A stretch of 64,000 nucleotides of DNA from Alphaproteobacteria bacterium (GTDB lineage Bacteria; Pseudomonadota; Alphaproteobacteria; UBA8366): the NCBI GenBank assembly GCA_021774335.1, contig JAJFJD010000001.1, forward strand, positions 427,979 to 491,978, in the 5' to 3' direction. Position 1 is the first letter of the stretch. The number at the start of each line of letters is the position of its first letter. The notes below the pieces were generated by a model, which had not been told where the DNA came from, ran no database searches, and worked only from the letters and a program-made list of their open reading frames with translations. The translations under genes were made by a program, and so were the position numbers. Below, piece by piece: positions 1 to 7,785 of this stretch.

Positions 1-744
1 TGCCGTCTCCAGCGGCGTCATTTTGATTTCCGATCGCTCGATCGCCTTCTGTACCGTATTGCGGCGGATGGAGCAGCTCAGCACGTTGTCGGTGAGGCTG
101 AAGACCGGTTCCTTCCAACTCCGCATCTCGCCCGCTTCCTCGATATGGATGTAGGGCACGCCCTCATAGAGCGGCGGCAGATATTCAGGATGCCGGGCCA
201 GTATCGCGTTGTGGACCGACATGGAACTGACGACGCGGCTCAACCCCCCTTTTCGGCCCTTGTGCAGGCAAAGAAGCGAGGTCATGTCGGCGCGGTCTAC
301 ATGGAACCGCAGTTCGCCGCTCGTCTGGTAACCCCGGGTCCGCGTGGAGTTCGGATCGAGCCCATGATCGTAGACATGGCCGAGCAGGTCCCCATAGGCG
401 TTCTGGGAAACCTTCTCACCCAGATGCGTGCCGATGCCCCACTTGATCAGGAAGACCTCGTCCGCGGTATAGCGGTCTACCGGAATGCCACGGAGCAGCG
501 CAAAGCCACGGCCGGTGCGCACGGTCTTCTCCAAATCAGCGAGATAGGGCTCGAGCACCGGCAATGGAAAATCTTCGCGCGTGACGGCGGCCATTTCCAA
601 GCCACGCTGCTGAACCGCGCGGAGGGCACGGTCAAGGTCCTCGATCTCTGCCTCGGTCAGGACGTGTGTCCAGTCATCCCGCGCTATCATCTCAGCGCTT
701 TTCCACGCGGTCGCGCCGGTAACCGGCTGCCGGTAAATCTCCAT
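1..744 (-). CDS. TauD/TfdA-family Fe(II)/2-oxoglutarate dioxygenase (3' part outside window)
   Basis: The minus frame is open from an ATG at 744 to the window edge: 248 codons, with the C-terminus missing. The ATG follows a GAGGG ribosome site by about 9 bases. The protein has the double-stranded beta-helix layout of the TauD/TfdA family, with an F-H-V-D metal triad (HxD) near residue 150. The distal His and the 2-oxoglutarate-binding Arg would lie beyond position 1 and cannot be checked. The family oxidises small organic acids, amino acids or sulfonates in the cytosol; the substrate cannot be assigned here. It lies 52 bases downstream of the DUF427 gene on the same strand and could be co-transcribed with it. 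A second TauD-like gene is at 46689..47540. Confidence 0.85.
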   Translation of the reverse strand, partial: MEIYRQPVTGATAWKSAEMIARDDWTHVLTEAEIEDLDRALRAVQQRGLEMAAVTREDFPLPVLEPYLADLEKTVRTGRGFALLRGIPVDRYTADEVFLIKWGIGTHLGEKVSQNAYGDLLGHVYDHGLDPNSTRTRGYQTSGELRFHVDRADMTSLLCLHKGRKGGLSRVVSSMSVHNAILARHPEYLPPLYEGVPYIHIEEAGEMRSWKEPVFSLTDNVLSCSIRRNTVQKAIERSEIKMTPLETA

Positions 745-796
745 CACGAAACCCTCACGCCATTGCCTTCGTCGCCAACCGCTGCTGGCATCAACT

Positions 797-1231
797 CTAT
801 TCGCCGGGATTGTACGGCTGATCGACAATTTCTTTCTCGTCTTCCAACCACTGGTCCGCTCTCTCCCAATAGAAAGCGATGTAACCCGCGTAGGCCTCGC
901 CTTCGTCATACGGGGTCTCATAAGACCACGCTATATCTTCTTCAATTCGATCACCTACTCGCACGGAGTAGTAGGACGCATGGCCCTTATACGGTCAGAA
1001 CGACGTGTTGTCGGAACGCGCCATTAAATCCATGCGAATGTCGGCACGCGGAAAGTAGTAGACGTCCTTGTGATTGGTCTCAAGCATGAGAAAGGCATTC
1101 GTCGAATCCGCGATAACCTCATCGCCGATCTTCAGGCGAATACGGTTCGGGGACGCCTCCATATCAACCCGATATCCGGGCGACGCGGCAAATCCCGGTG
1201 CCGATCCGCTTGATTTCGGTGCTTCGACCAT
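797..1231 (-). CDS. DUF427-domain protein, candidate selenoprotein (in-frame UGA at codon 79)
   Basis: The start ATG at 1231 has a clean AAGGAG site 8 bases upstream. The frame runs 78 codons, meets TGA at 997..995, then continues without another stop for 65 codons to TAG at 799..797 (144 residues if the UGA is read). Residues around 40-65 (IADSTNAFLMLETNHKDVYY) and everything after the UGA (PYKGHASYYS, W-S-Y, AGYIAFYW) fit the DUF427 family without gap or frame change. Family members have a conserved Cys where this UGA stands (C-P-[FY]-K-G). A perfect 6-bp hairpin follows the UGA. The simplest reading is selenocysteine insertion; a nonsense mutation or sequencing error (TGC to TGA) is the alternative. 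The biochemical role of DUF427 is unknown to me. Codons after the UGA are somewhat richer in A/T than the neighbours. Confidence 0.75.
955..971 (-). promoter_or_regulatory. Candidate bacterial SECIS hairpin of the DUF427 gene
   Basis: On the minus-strand mRNA, CUACUC (971..966), loop CGUGC (965..961) and GAGUAG (960..955) form a perfect 6-bp stem with a 5-nt loop. The stem starts 23 nt, and the loop 29 nt, after the UGA at 995. As I recall the published bacterial SECIS model, the loop should lie about 16-37 nt from the UGA and have a G among its first two bases; both hold. The hairpin lies inside the coding sequence, as bacterial SECIS elements must. A 6-bp stem can arise by chance, so this supports rather than proves Sec decoding. 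Confidence 0.55.
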
Positions 1232-1436
1232 TTGATCCACTCCTTTTAACGGGGGCGCAAAGCGCGCCGGAGACGGCAACGGTACCATGGCCGACAAAAC
1301 CGCCTCAATCGCCAAAGACGGCTGGATGTCGGCCGGGCTCTTGGTTTTCACCGTCCTCGCGCAATGGTGATTCCCCGCCGTGTGGCGGCGGCGTAGACTT
1401 GCCCCGGGTAGTGTCAGATCAATAGGGGGAATTCCC

Positions 1437-1856
1437 ATGCAATCCGTGCAAATCACATTGCCGGTGGTCACCGCGCTTTATGCGGGGTTGAACGGCCTGC
1501 TTGCCGTCCTTCTCGCGATCCGCGTCAGCCTCCACCGGGCCAAGAAACGTATCGATCTCGGCGACGGTAACGACGGAGCCCTGCTGCAGACCATTCGCGT
1601 ACACGCCAACAATGCGGAATACGTGGCGCTCGGCCTGGTGCTGTTGCTGGTGGTGGAGATGCTGGGCGCGCCCTTGGTCGCGGTGCACGCGCTGGGCGCG
1701 GGCCTGTTTGTCGCCCGGGCGCTGCACGCGCAGGGGCTGTACAGCACGACCGGGCCATCCTTCGGGCGGATCGTCGGACAGACGGTGACCTGGCTGATGC
1801 TCGTGCTGGTCTGCCTCTACGCGCTCTACCTGTTCTGGATCGGGGGCCGACCTTAA
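1437..1856 (+). CDS. MAPEG-family membrane protein
   Basis: 139 residues from an ATG preceded by AGGGGGA; an in-frame upstream ATG at 1380 has no ribosome site. The protein has four hydrophobic segments (about residues 5-27, 55-75, 78-95, 112-135). The stretch H-A-N-N-A-E-Y near residue 50 is typical of the MAPEG family (membrane-associated eicosanoid and glutathione metabolism proteins; bacterial members are often described as glutathione transferase-like). It should be an inner-membrane protein; the substrate is unknown. It is divergent from the DUF427 gene with a shared 205-base upstream region. Confidence 0.85.
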   Translation: MQSVQITLPVVTALYAGLNGLLAVLLAIRVSLHRAKKRIDLGDGNDGALLQTIRVHANNAEYVALGLVLLLVVEMLGAPLVAVHALGAGLFVARALHAQGLYSTTGPSFGRIVGQTVTWLMLVLVCLYALYLFWIGGRP

Positions 1857-1896
1857 GAGATTCACGTCCCGCAACAGCTCGCCTATACTGCGGCGC

Positions 1897-2154
1897 ATGA
1901 CGTCGAACGACCTGATCCGAGAATACGCCTGGGTGATTGCCGCCGCGGTCGGCATCCTCTTTCTCCTGTCGCGCTATATCATGCGGCGCCTGCGCGAACG
2001 GCGCGAGGAACGCGCGCGCGTCCTGGCCGAGGAAGCCGGGGAAACGCCGATCATCACACCCGAGGATTTCAACCGCGCCCGGAAACTATTCCTGCTGACG
2101 TTGGTGCTGCTGATCGTGGTTGTAATCGTTTCGATCCTGACCCATTTTCAGTGA
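1897..2154 (+). CDS. Small two-helix membrane protein, function unknown
   Basis: 85 residues. There is one transmembrane segment near the N-terminus (about 12-28), then a strongly basic and acidic charged stretch (RRLRERREERARVLAEE) and a second, very hydrophobic segment at the C-terminus (about 64-82). It is a short hairpin-type inner-membrane protein with a cytoplasmic charged loop. I do not recognise the family. It begins 40 bases after the MAPEG gene and ends 51 bases before pmbA, so it may be transcribed with either. Confidence 0.7.
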   Translation: MTSNDLIREYAWVIAAAVGILFLLSRYIMRRLRERREERARVLAEEAGETPIITPEDFNRARKLFLLTLVLLIVVVIVSILTHFQ

Positions 2155-2205
2155 CGGTCCGATAGCCGGACAGTTGCCACTCCAAGAGACGGAAAGACCT
2201 GCCCC

Positions 2206-3576
2206 ATGCCCAGCGATTCATCGTCCACGCTTGCCAACGAACAAGAGACGCTCGACCTGCTATCCGACCTTATCGGCAAGGCCCAGGCGGCCGGCGCCGA
2301 TACCGCCGATGCCATCGCGGTGTCGGGTATTTCGCTGTCGCATGCTCAACGCCTTGGCGAGATCGAGAAGCTGGAACGGTCGGAAAGCACCGATCTCGGT
2401 CTGCGCGTGCTGATCGGCAAGCAGCAGGCCATTGTCTCATCGTCTGACGCGTCGCCCGGCGTCCTGAAGGAACTGGTCGAACGCGCCATCGCCATGGCAC
2501 GCACGGTTCCCGAAGACACCTATTGCGGCCTCGCCGACCCGGACCAAATTTTCAAGGGACCGGTCGCCGATCTCGAAATCTGCGACACGGAGGAGCCGAC
2601 ACCGGAAGCGCTGATCGAGCGCGCACGGCAGTGCGAGGACGCCGCCCGAGCCGTGGACGGCGTCACCAATTCCGAAGGCGCGGAAGCAAGCTGGGGCCGG
2701 TCCGGCGTAGCGCTCGTTGCGTCCAACGGGTTTTCCGGCAGCTATGCGGTGTCGCGGCAGAGCATCGGCGCGGCCATGCTGGCAGGCGAAGGCACCGGGA
2801 TGGAGCGCGACTACGAATTCACCACAGCGGTCTATACCGCCGACCTGGACGACCCGGCCGAGGTCGGACGGCAAGCGGGCGAACGCGCGGTACAGCGGCT
2901 CAACCCTCGCAAGGTGGGCACGAAAAAGGTGCCGGTCGTTTACGACCCGCGCGTGTCGAATGGCTTGCTGCGGCATCTCGCCGGCGCGATCAACGGCACC
3001 GCCATCGGGCGCGGCACCAGCTTCCTGAAAGACAGCATGGGCGAGCAGATCCTGCCGAAAGGCCTGTCGATCGTCGACGATCCGCACCGCAAACGCGGCC
3101 TCGCCTCGAAACCTTTCGACGCGGAAGGCATCGCCAATGAATCGCTCTCTTTCGTCGAGGACGGCGTGCTCAAGAGCTGGGTGCTCGATCTCAGCGCGGC
3201 GCGGCAACTCGAACTGGAAACCACAGGCCGGGCGTCGCGCGGCACCAGCGGCCCGCCCTCACCATCGACCACCAACCTTTACCTGACGCCCGGCAACCAG
3301 ACCCGCGATGCGTTGATCGGCGACATCAAGGAAGGGTTTTACGTCAACGAGCTGATGGGCTTCGGCATCAACAACGTGACCGGCGACTACAGCCGGGGCG
3401 CGGCCGGGTTCTGGATCGAAGACGGCGAAATCGTCTATCCGGTCAGCGAAATGACAGTGGCAAGCAACCTCAAGGACATGTTCCTCAACATGCAGGCGGC
3501 GGACGACCTGGCGTTCCGCTACGGCGTGAACGCACCTACGGTCCGCATCGACGGCATGACCGTCGCCGGCAGCTGA
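2206..3576 (+). CDS. pmbA: PmbA/TldE-family protein (TldD/PmbA protease component)
   Basis: 456 residues, the usual length of PmbA (TldE). The TldD/PmbA fold spans the whole protein, including the Gly-rich C-terminal part with GFGINNVTGDYSRGAAGFWI around residues 385-405. Known family members pair with TldD in a heterodimeric metalloprotease that processes peptides such as microcins and CcdA. PmbA lacks the HExxxH metal site, which is in TldD, and I see no such motif here. No tldD is in the window. The gene ends with TGA, showing that UGA is a normal stop in this genome. A DinB gene follows after 17 bases. Confidence 0.93.
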   Translation: MPSDSSSTLANEQETLDLLSDLIGKAQAAGADTADAIAVSGISLSHAQRLGEIEKLERSESTDLGLRVLIGKQQAIVSSSDASPGVLKELVERAIAMARTVPEDTYCGLADPDQIFKGPVADLEICDTEEPTPEALIERARQCEDAARAVDGVTNSEGAEASWGRSGVALVASNGFSGSYAVSRQSIGAAMLAGEGTGMERDYEFTTAVYTADLDDPAEVGRQAGERAVQRLNPRKVGTKKVPVVYDPRVSNGLLRHLAGAINGTAIGRGTSFLKDSMGEQILPKGLSIVDDPHRKRGLASKPFDAEGIANESLSFVEDGVLKSWVLDLSAARQLELETTGRASRGTSGPPSPSTTNLYLTPGNQTRDALIGDIKEGFYVNELMGFGINNVTGDYSRGAAGFWIEDGEIVYPVSEMTVASNLKDMFLNMQAADDLAFRYGVNAPTVRIDGMTVAGS

Positions 3577-3593
3577 CCCCGGACATCACCGTC

Positions 3594-4106
3594 ATGGCCG
3601 CGCGCTTCGTCGATACGATACGACAGTTGGCGCGATACAACCGGCTCGCCAACGACCGACTCTACGCATCTTGCGCCGAGCTGAGCGACGCCGCGCGCAA
3701 GCAAACCCGTCCCGCCTTTTTCAAAAGCATCCACGGCACACTGAATCACATTATGGTTGGCGACCGCATCTGGCTCGCCCGGTTCGAAGGACGCGAGGTA
3801 CCGTCGACCGGCCTCGACGCAATCCTATACGAGGACTTCGAGGCGTTGCGAACAGCGCGGTCCGATGAGGACACACGGATTGAAGATTTCGCGGCCGGTG
3901 TCACCGACGCGTTCCTCGCCGGCACCATTCGATACGAGAATAACGAAGGCCGGATATTCGATGATCCGGCCGATATGCTAGCGAGCCATTTCTTCAATCA
4001 CCAAACCCATCATCGAGGACAGGTGCACGACATGCTGTGCCAGACCGATGTGGCGACGCCCGTGCTCGACCTGCATCGTGTGCTGAAACCGAACCCGGAC
4101 TCCTAG
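3594..4106 (+). CDS. DinB-family protein
   Basis: 170 residues forming a DinB four-helix-bundle protein. It has the three-His metal-site pattern of the family: a His in helix 2 (L-N-H-I-M-V-G-D) and the pair in F-N-H-Q-T-H-H-R-G-Q near residue 138. DinB-like proteins include bacillithiol or mycothiol transferases and several of unknown function; no DNA-damage polymerase activity is implied by the name. The close spacing after pmbA suggests a shared transcript. The substrate is unknown. Confidence 0.88.
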   Translation: MAARFVDTIRQLARYNRLANDRLYASCAELSDAARKQTRPAFFKSIHGTLNHIMVGDRIWLARFEGREVPSTGLDAILYEDFEALRTARSDEDTRIEDFAAGVTDAFLAGTIRYENNEGRIFDDPADMLASHFFNHQTHHRGQVHDMLCQTDVATPVLDLHRVLKPNPDS

Positions 4107-4118
4107 GAACGGCGGCCG

Positions 4119-4664
4119 TTAGCTGACGACCTGCCAGACGCCGTCATCGCCCCGGCAGGCTTTACCGCCGGCTTGATGCTCCTGCCCGCCGATCGTGACC
4201 GTCTGACGGTACTCGCGGCAATACCGACCCTCCGCGTTCAGATAGGTACGGGCCGGCGTCATGGTGCCCCAATGCCCGTTACGCGGATTGCGCCAGATTC
4301 GGGTTTGGCCGGACGGCTGGGTTTCCAGCGTATGGCTGGCGGACTTGTAGGCTCGGTCAACGTCGCCGCGTTCCAGGAAGGTGACGAACGGCCCTTGCAA
4401 CAAGGCGCCTTTCACGGAGATTCCGTCGGTCGCCCCGGCGTCGCCGTTCGAACCGCCCAACAGACCGCCCATGGAATATTGCCCGAGGCCGCCGTCCAAA
4501 ACGGGCAAGGGTTCGGACGGACCGTCTGTGGCCGCCCCGTCCGTGCCGCTGGCCGTGCTGCTGGCTGTGCCGCTGACTGGGCCCTTATCGGCGACCGGCG
4601 CACAGGCGCCAATCCCGGCGGCCAGCGCCGCGGCGGTTAGAGTTCTCAGAAGGCTGAAACGCAC
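4119..4664 (-). CDS. Lipoprotein with 17-kDa surface-antigen-like C-terminal domain
   Basis: 181 residues. The N-terminal signal ends in a lipobox (A-G-I-G-A-C, Cys about 21), followed by a low-complexity Ser/Thr/Gly linker. The C-terminal 70 residues (W-R-N-P-R-N-G-H-W-G ... Y-C-R-E-Y ... A-C-R ... G-V-W) match the C-terminal domain seen in rickettsial 17-kDa-antigen-like/RT0821 proteins. A related domain occurs in the protein at 50242..50886. It is probably an outer-membrane lipoprotein; the role is unknown. It is convergent with the DinB gene, 12 bases apart. Confidence 0.8.
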   Translation of the reverse strand: MRFSLLRTLTAAALAAGIGACAPVADKGPVSGTASSTASGTDGAATDGPSEPLPVLDGGLGQYSMGGLLGGSNGDAGATDGISVKGALLQGPFVTFLERGDVDRAYKSASHTLETQPSGQTRIWRNPRNGHWGTMTPARTYLNAEGRYCREYRQTVTIGGQEHQAGGKACRGDDGVWQVVS

Positions 4665-4764
4665 CGGATGCCTCGACCCTGCGATCGCGCCAGTCGCGAA
4701 CCGTCGGTCATCCTACGGTGATGGCCAGGAAGTGCAAGCTTCGCCCGGCCCGGTCCGCACCCCG

Positions 4765-7146
4765 CTACCGCAACCGTGCCAAACAGGCCGCCGCTGCGGC
4801 ATCCAGGATCGCGTCGGTGTCGATCCCATGAAAACGGAAGGCGTCGGGAATGTCGCTCGACTGGCCGAATTTTTCGACCCCAAGCGCCGACATCCGGTAG
4901 TCGCCCACCGAACCCAGCCAGGACAAGGTCGCGGGATGACCATCCAGTACGGTGACCAACGCCGCCCCGGCGCCCAATTGGCCAAGCAGCGATTCCACAT
5001 GCGCCTGCGCCGTGCGATCGCCGGCGGCGCGGCGCTTGCCAGCGGCGAGCCAACCAGCATGCAACAAGTCGGGCGACGTCACGGCGAGCAAGCCGGCCCC
5101 CGGCACGTCGTCTTGCAGTTCCGCATGCGCGGCGATGGCTTCCGGGGCAACCGCACCGGTATAGGCAATGGCGAGATCGCATCCGGGTGCCGGCGGCACC
5201 GCCCAATAAGCGCCGGCGCAGATCGACTGCCGGTCCGCATCGCTGAGGCTCCGCTCCGGCTGTTCGAGCATCCGGGTCGACAGCCGCAGATACACCGATC
5301 CGCCGTCATCGTCCTGCATATAGCGCATGCCCCAGGCCATAATCGCCGCCAGCTCATCGACATAGGCCGGTTCGAAATACGCGAGCCTGTCGATCGACAT
5401 GCCGATCAGCGGCGTATTGATCGACTGATGCGCGCCGCCCTCAGGTGCCAACGTCACGCCGGACGGTGTCGCCACTGCCATGAAACGGGCGTCTTGGTAA
5501 CAGGCATAGAACAGGGAATCGAGACCGCGGTTGATGAACGGATCGTAGAGCGTGCCGACCGGCAGCAGCCGCGCGCCGTACAGCGAGTGCGACAAGCCCA
5601 GAGCTGCCAGTATCAAGAATAGATTGTTCTCGGCGATGCCAAGTTCGAAATGCTGACCGTCGCGCGATCGCACCCATTTCTGCACCGACGCCACTTTTTC
5701 TTCGCGGAAGACGTCGGGCCGCTCTTTGCGGCTGAACAGTCCGCGCTGATTGACCCAACCGCCCAGATTCGTCGACACGGTCACGTCGGGAGATGTGGTG
5801 ACGATGTGATCCGCCAGCGTGCTGTCACCTTGCGCCAACTCGTTCATGATCTGACCGAACGCCTGCTGCGTCGCAATGGTCGTCCCTTTCGGTACCGGGA
5901 AGCTATCCGGCACCTGAATGCGCGGCGCACTGTGCCGGCGCGGCGCTTCAACGGCGAAGGGCACTGCGGCCAGATAGTCGGTCAGTTCATCCTCGGTCGC
6001 GTCCAGCCCCGCGAACAGATCCCATTCCTTGCCGTCGGGGATGCGCATGGACGCCTTGAAGGCGGCCATCTGATCTGGATTCATAAGGCCAGCGTGGTTG
6101 TCCTTATGCCCGGCCAGCGGCAGGCCGAAGCCCTTGATCGTATAGGCAACGAAACACTGCGGCCGGTCGTCACCGGCGGCTCCATGGAAGGCTTCCAGCA
6201 CCGATTCCATATCGTGCCCGGCCAGATTGGTCACCAGCCGGTGCAACGCCACGTCGTCATGACTGTCGAGCAATTCGCCAAGCCCGGACGTGCCCTGCAG
6301 TTCGGCCTTGAGATGCTCGCGAAAGGCTTCGCCGCCCTTGAAGGTGAGCGCGGAATACAGATCGTTCGGACATTCGTCTATCCAGTGCAGCAGCGCTTCA
6401 CCCGCCGGACCGTCCCGCGCCGCTTCCAGCCGCTTGCCGTATTTCAATGTCACCACGTTCCAGCCGACCGTATCGAAGAAGGACTGGATCTTCTGAAACA
6501 GCTGATCGTTGACGACGCCGTCCAGGCTCTGCCGGTTGTAGTCGATCACCCACCACAGATTCCGGACGTCGTGCTTCCAGCCTTCGAGCAGCGCTTCGAA
6601 GATGTTCCCTTCGTCCAACTCGGCATCACCCATCAGCGCGACCATGCGGCCGGCTTCCGAATCGGCGGCGTTCAGCCCATGCATCCGGGCGTAATCTTGC
6701 ACCAGCGATGCGAACAGCGTGACGCCCACGCCAAGACCGACCGACCCGGTGGAGAAATCGACGTCGTCGGCATCCTTGGTCCGCGACGGATAGGATTGCG
6801 CCCCGCCGAGCCCCCGGAACAATTCAAGGTTTTCCTGAGACTGCCGCCCGAGCAGATACATCAACGCGTGATAGACGGGGCTGGCATGCGGCTTGACCGC
6901 GACCCGGTCATGCGGCCGCAACACATCCATATACAACGCCGTCAGCAGCGTGGCCGCCGACGCGCAGGAGGATTGGTGACCACCGACCTTCAGCCCATCG
7001 CGGGCGGGCCGCTCGTGGTTCGCGTTGTGGATCGTCCAGGATGACAGCCACAGCACCTTCCGCTCGATTTCCGAAAGGATACGCAGCTTCTCTTGGGGCT
7101 GAAGAGCATCGTCCTGGCCTGTGACCAGGCGCAGCGGGGCAGCCAT
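4765..7146 (-). CDS. Homodimeric AceE/transketolase-type 2-oxoacid dehydrogenase E1 (MdeB-like)
   Basis: 793 residues from ATG 7146, which follows AGGAG by 6 bases (a GTG directly before it is less likely). It has the thiamine-diphosphate transketolase fold: N-terminal TPP domain with GDAELDEGNIFEA and the following N-R-Q (about 170-205), a central Pyr domain (about 430-620) with G-I-A-E-N-N, and a C-terminal domain. The size and single chain resemble the pyruvate dehydrogenase E1 of the AceE group. The shorter relatives include MdeB, a 2-oxobutyrate dehydrogenase E1 regulated by the divergent Lrp-type MdeR in Pseudomonas. Here too an Lrp gene lies divergently 133 bases away, but no methionine gamma-lyase (mdeA) is adjacent. 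The substrate, probably pyruvate or 2-oxobutyrate, is inferred. No E2 or E3 gene is in the window. Confidence 0.88.
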   Translation of the reverse strand: MAAPLRLVTGQDDALQPQEKLRILSEIERKVLWLSSWTIHNANHERPARDGLKVGGHQSSCASAATLLTALYMDVLRPHDRVAVKPHASPVYHALMYLLGRQSQENLELFRGLGGAQSYPSRTKDADDVDFSTGSVGLGVGVTLFASLVQDYARMHGLNAADSEAGRMVALMGDAELDEGNIFEALLEGWKHDVRNLWWVIDYNRQSLDGVVNDQLFQKIQSFFDTVGWNVVTLKYGKRLEAARDGPAGEALLHWIDECPNDLYSALTFKGGEAFREHLKAELQGTSGLGELLDSHDDVALHRLVTNLAGHDMESVLEAFHGAAGDDRPQCFVAYTIKGFGLPLAGHKDNHAGLMNPDQMAAFKASMRIPDGKEWDLFAGLDATEDELTDYLAAVPFAVEAPRRHSAPRIQVPDSFPVPKGTTIATQQAFGQIMNELAQGDSTLADHIVTTSPDVTVSTNLGGWVNQRGLFSRKERPDVFREEKVASVQKWVRSRDGQHFELGIAENNLFLILAALGLSHSLYGARLLPVGTLYDPFINRGLDSLFYACYQDARFMAVATPSGVTLAPEGGAHQSINTPLIGMSIDRLAYFEPAYVDELAAIMAWGMRYMQDDDGGSVYLRLSTRMLEQPERSLSDADRQSICAGAYWAVPPAPGCDLAIAYTGAVAPEAIAAHAELQDDVPGAGLLAVTSPDLLHAGWLAAGKRRAAGDRTAQAHVESLLGQLGAGAALVTVLDGHPATLSWLGSVGDYRMSALGVEKFGQSSDIPDAFRFHGIDTDAILDAAAAACLARLR

Positions 7147-7215
7147 CACCGACTCCTGTATCGACTATTAAGCTGGCGCAATTATACGGCTGAAGGCTAA
7201 AACGATCCTTGCAAA

Positions 7216-7246
7216 GATTGCGTTAAACACGCTTGCATTAGCAATC
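7216..7246. promoter_or_regulatory. Possible Lrp-type operator (GATTGC...GCAATC)
   Basis: The divergent spacer between the E1 gene and the Lrp gene is much richer in A/T than its flanks. It contains an inverted repeat, GATTGC (7216..7221) and GCAATC (7241..7246), separated by 19 bases. Lrp-family regulators commonly bind dyads in such divergent promoters and control both genes. The assignment rests only on position and symmetry. Confidence 0.3.
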
Positions 7247-7279
7247 ATGTGCCAAATTATCTGCTGACTGGAACATAAT

Positions 7280-7765
7280 ATGCCCAAAACCGCCTTGGAT
7301 GAGATAGACCGCCGCATCCTGACCCGTCTGCAGGAGAACGCCCGTATCTCCAACGTCGATCTCGCGGCCGAGGTCGGTGTGTCGCCGTCGCCGTGCTGGC
7401 GGCGGGTCCGCGACCTCGAACAAACCGGCGTCATCGCGCGTTACGTGACGCTGGTCGATCCCAGCGCCGCGGGACTGCCGGTCAGCGTGTTCATCCAGGT
7501 CTCGCTGGAGCGGCAGGCGGAATCGGCGCTGGAAATCTTCGAAACGGCGGTGCTCGGCTGGCCGGAGGTCCTGGAATGCCATCTGATGACCGGCGACGCG
7601 GACTACCTGTTGCGGGTCGTCGTCGCCGATCTCGCGGCGTATGAGCGGTTCCTAATGGATCACCTAACGAAAGTGCCCGGCGTCACCAGCATCAAATCGA
7701 GCTTCTCGCTGAAACAAGTTAAGTACGGCACGGCGCTGCCGCTCGATGCCGTGGCGAAGGCGTAA
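7280..7765 (+). CDS. Lrp/AsnC-family transcriptional regulator
   Basis: 161 residues. The N-terminal winged helix-turn-helix spans about 6-60 (L-D-E-I-D-R-R-I-L; S-P-S-P-C-W-R-R-V). The C-terminal RAM/Lrp ligand-binding domain spans about 70-150 (V-L-E-C-H-L-M-T-G-D-A-D-Y-L-L). These regulators form octamers and respond to amino acids. The divergent arrangement with the 2-oxoacid dehydrogenase E1 gene resembles mdeR/mdeB, so it most likely controls that gene and itself in response to an amino acid such as methionine; this is inferred from layout. Confidence 0.95.
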   Translation: MPKTALDEIDRRILTRLQENARISNVDLAAEVGVSPSPCWRRVRDLEQTGVIARYVTLVDPSAAGLPVSVFIQVSLERQAESALEIFETAVLGWPEVLECHLMTGDADYLLRVVVADLAAYERFLMDHLTKVPGVTSIKSSFSLKQVKYGTALPLDAVAKA

Positions 7766-7785
7766 CCCGGCCACGCACCCGTATT

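Noticed and set aside
145..1089. Long plus-strand open frame of 314 codons
   Set aside because: It lies opposite the TauD gene and the DUF427 gene, which carry clear family motifs. High GC makes such antisense frames common.
995..1471. Reading the DUF427 gene as a 158-residue protein ending at the UGA
   Set aside because: The upstream part to 1471 has no ribosome site, and ending at 995 would remove the conserved second half of DUF427, which is intact after the UGA.
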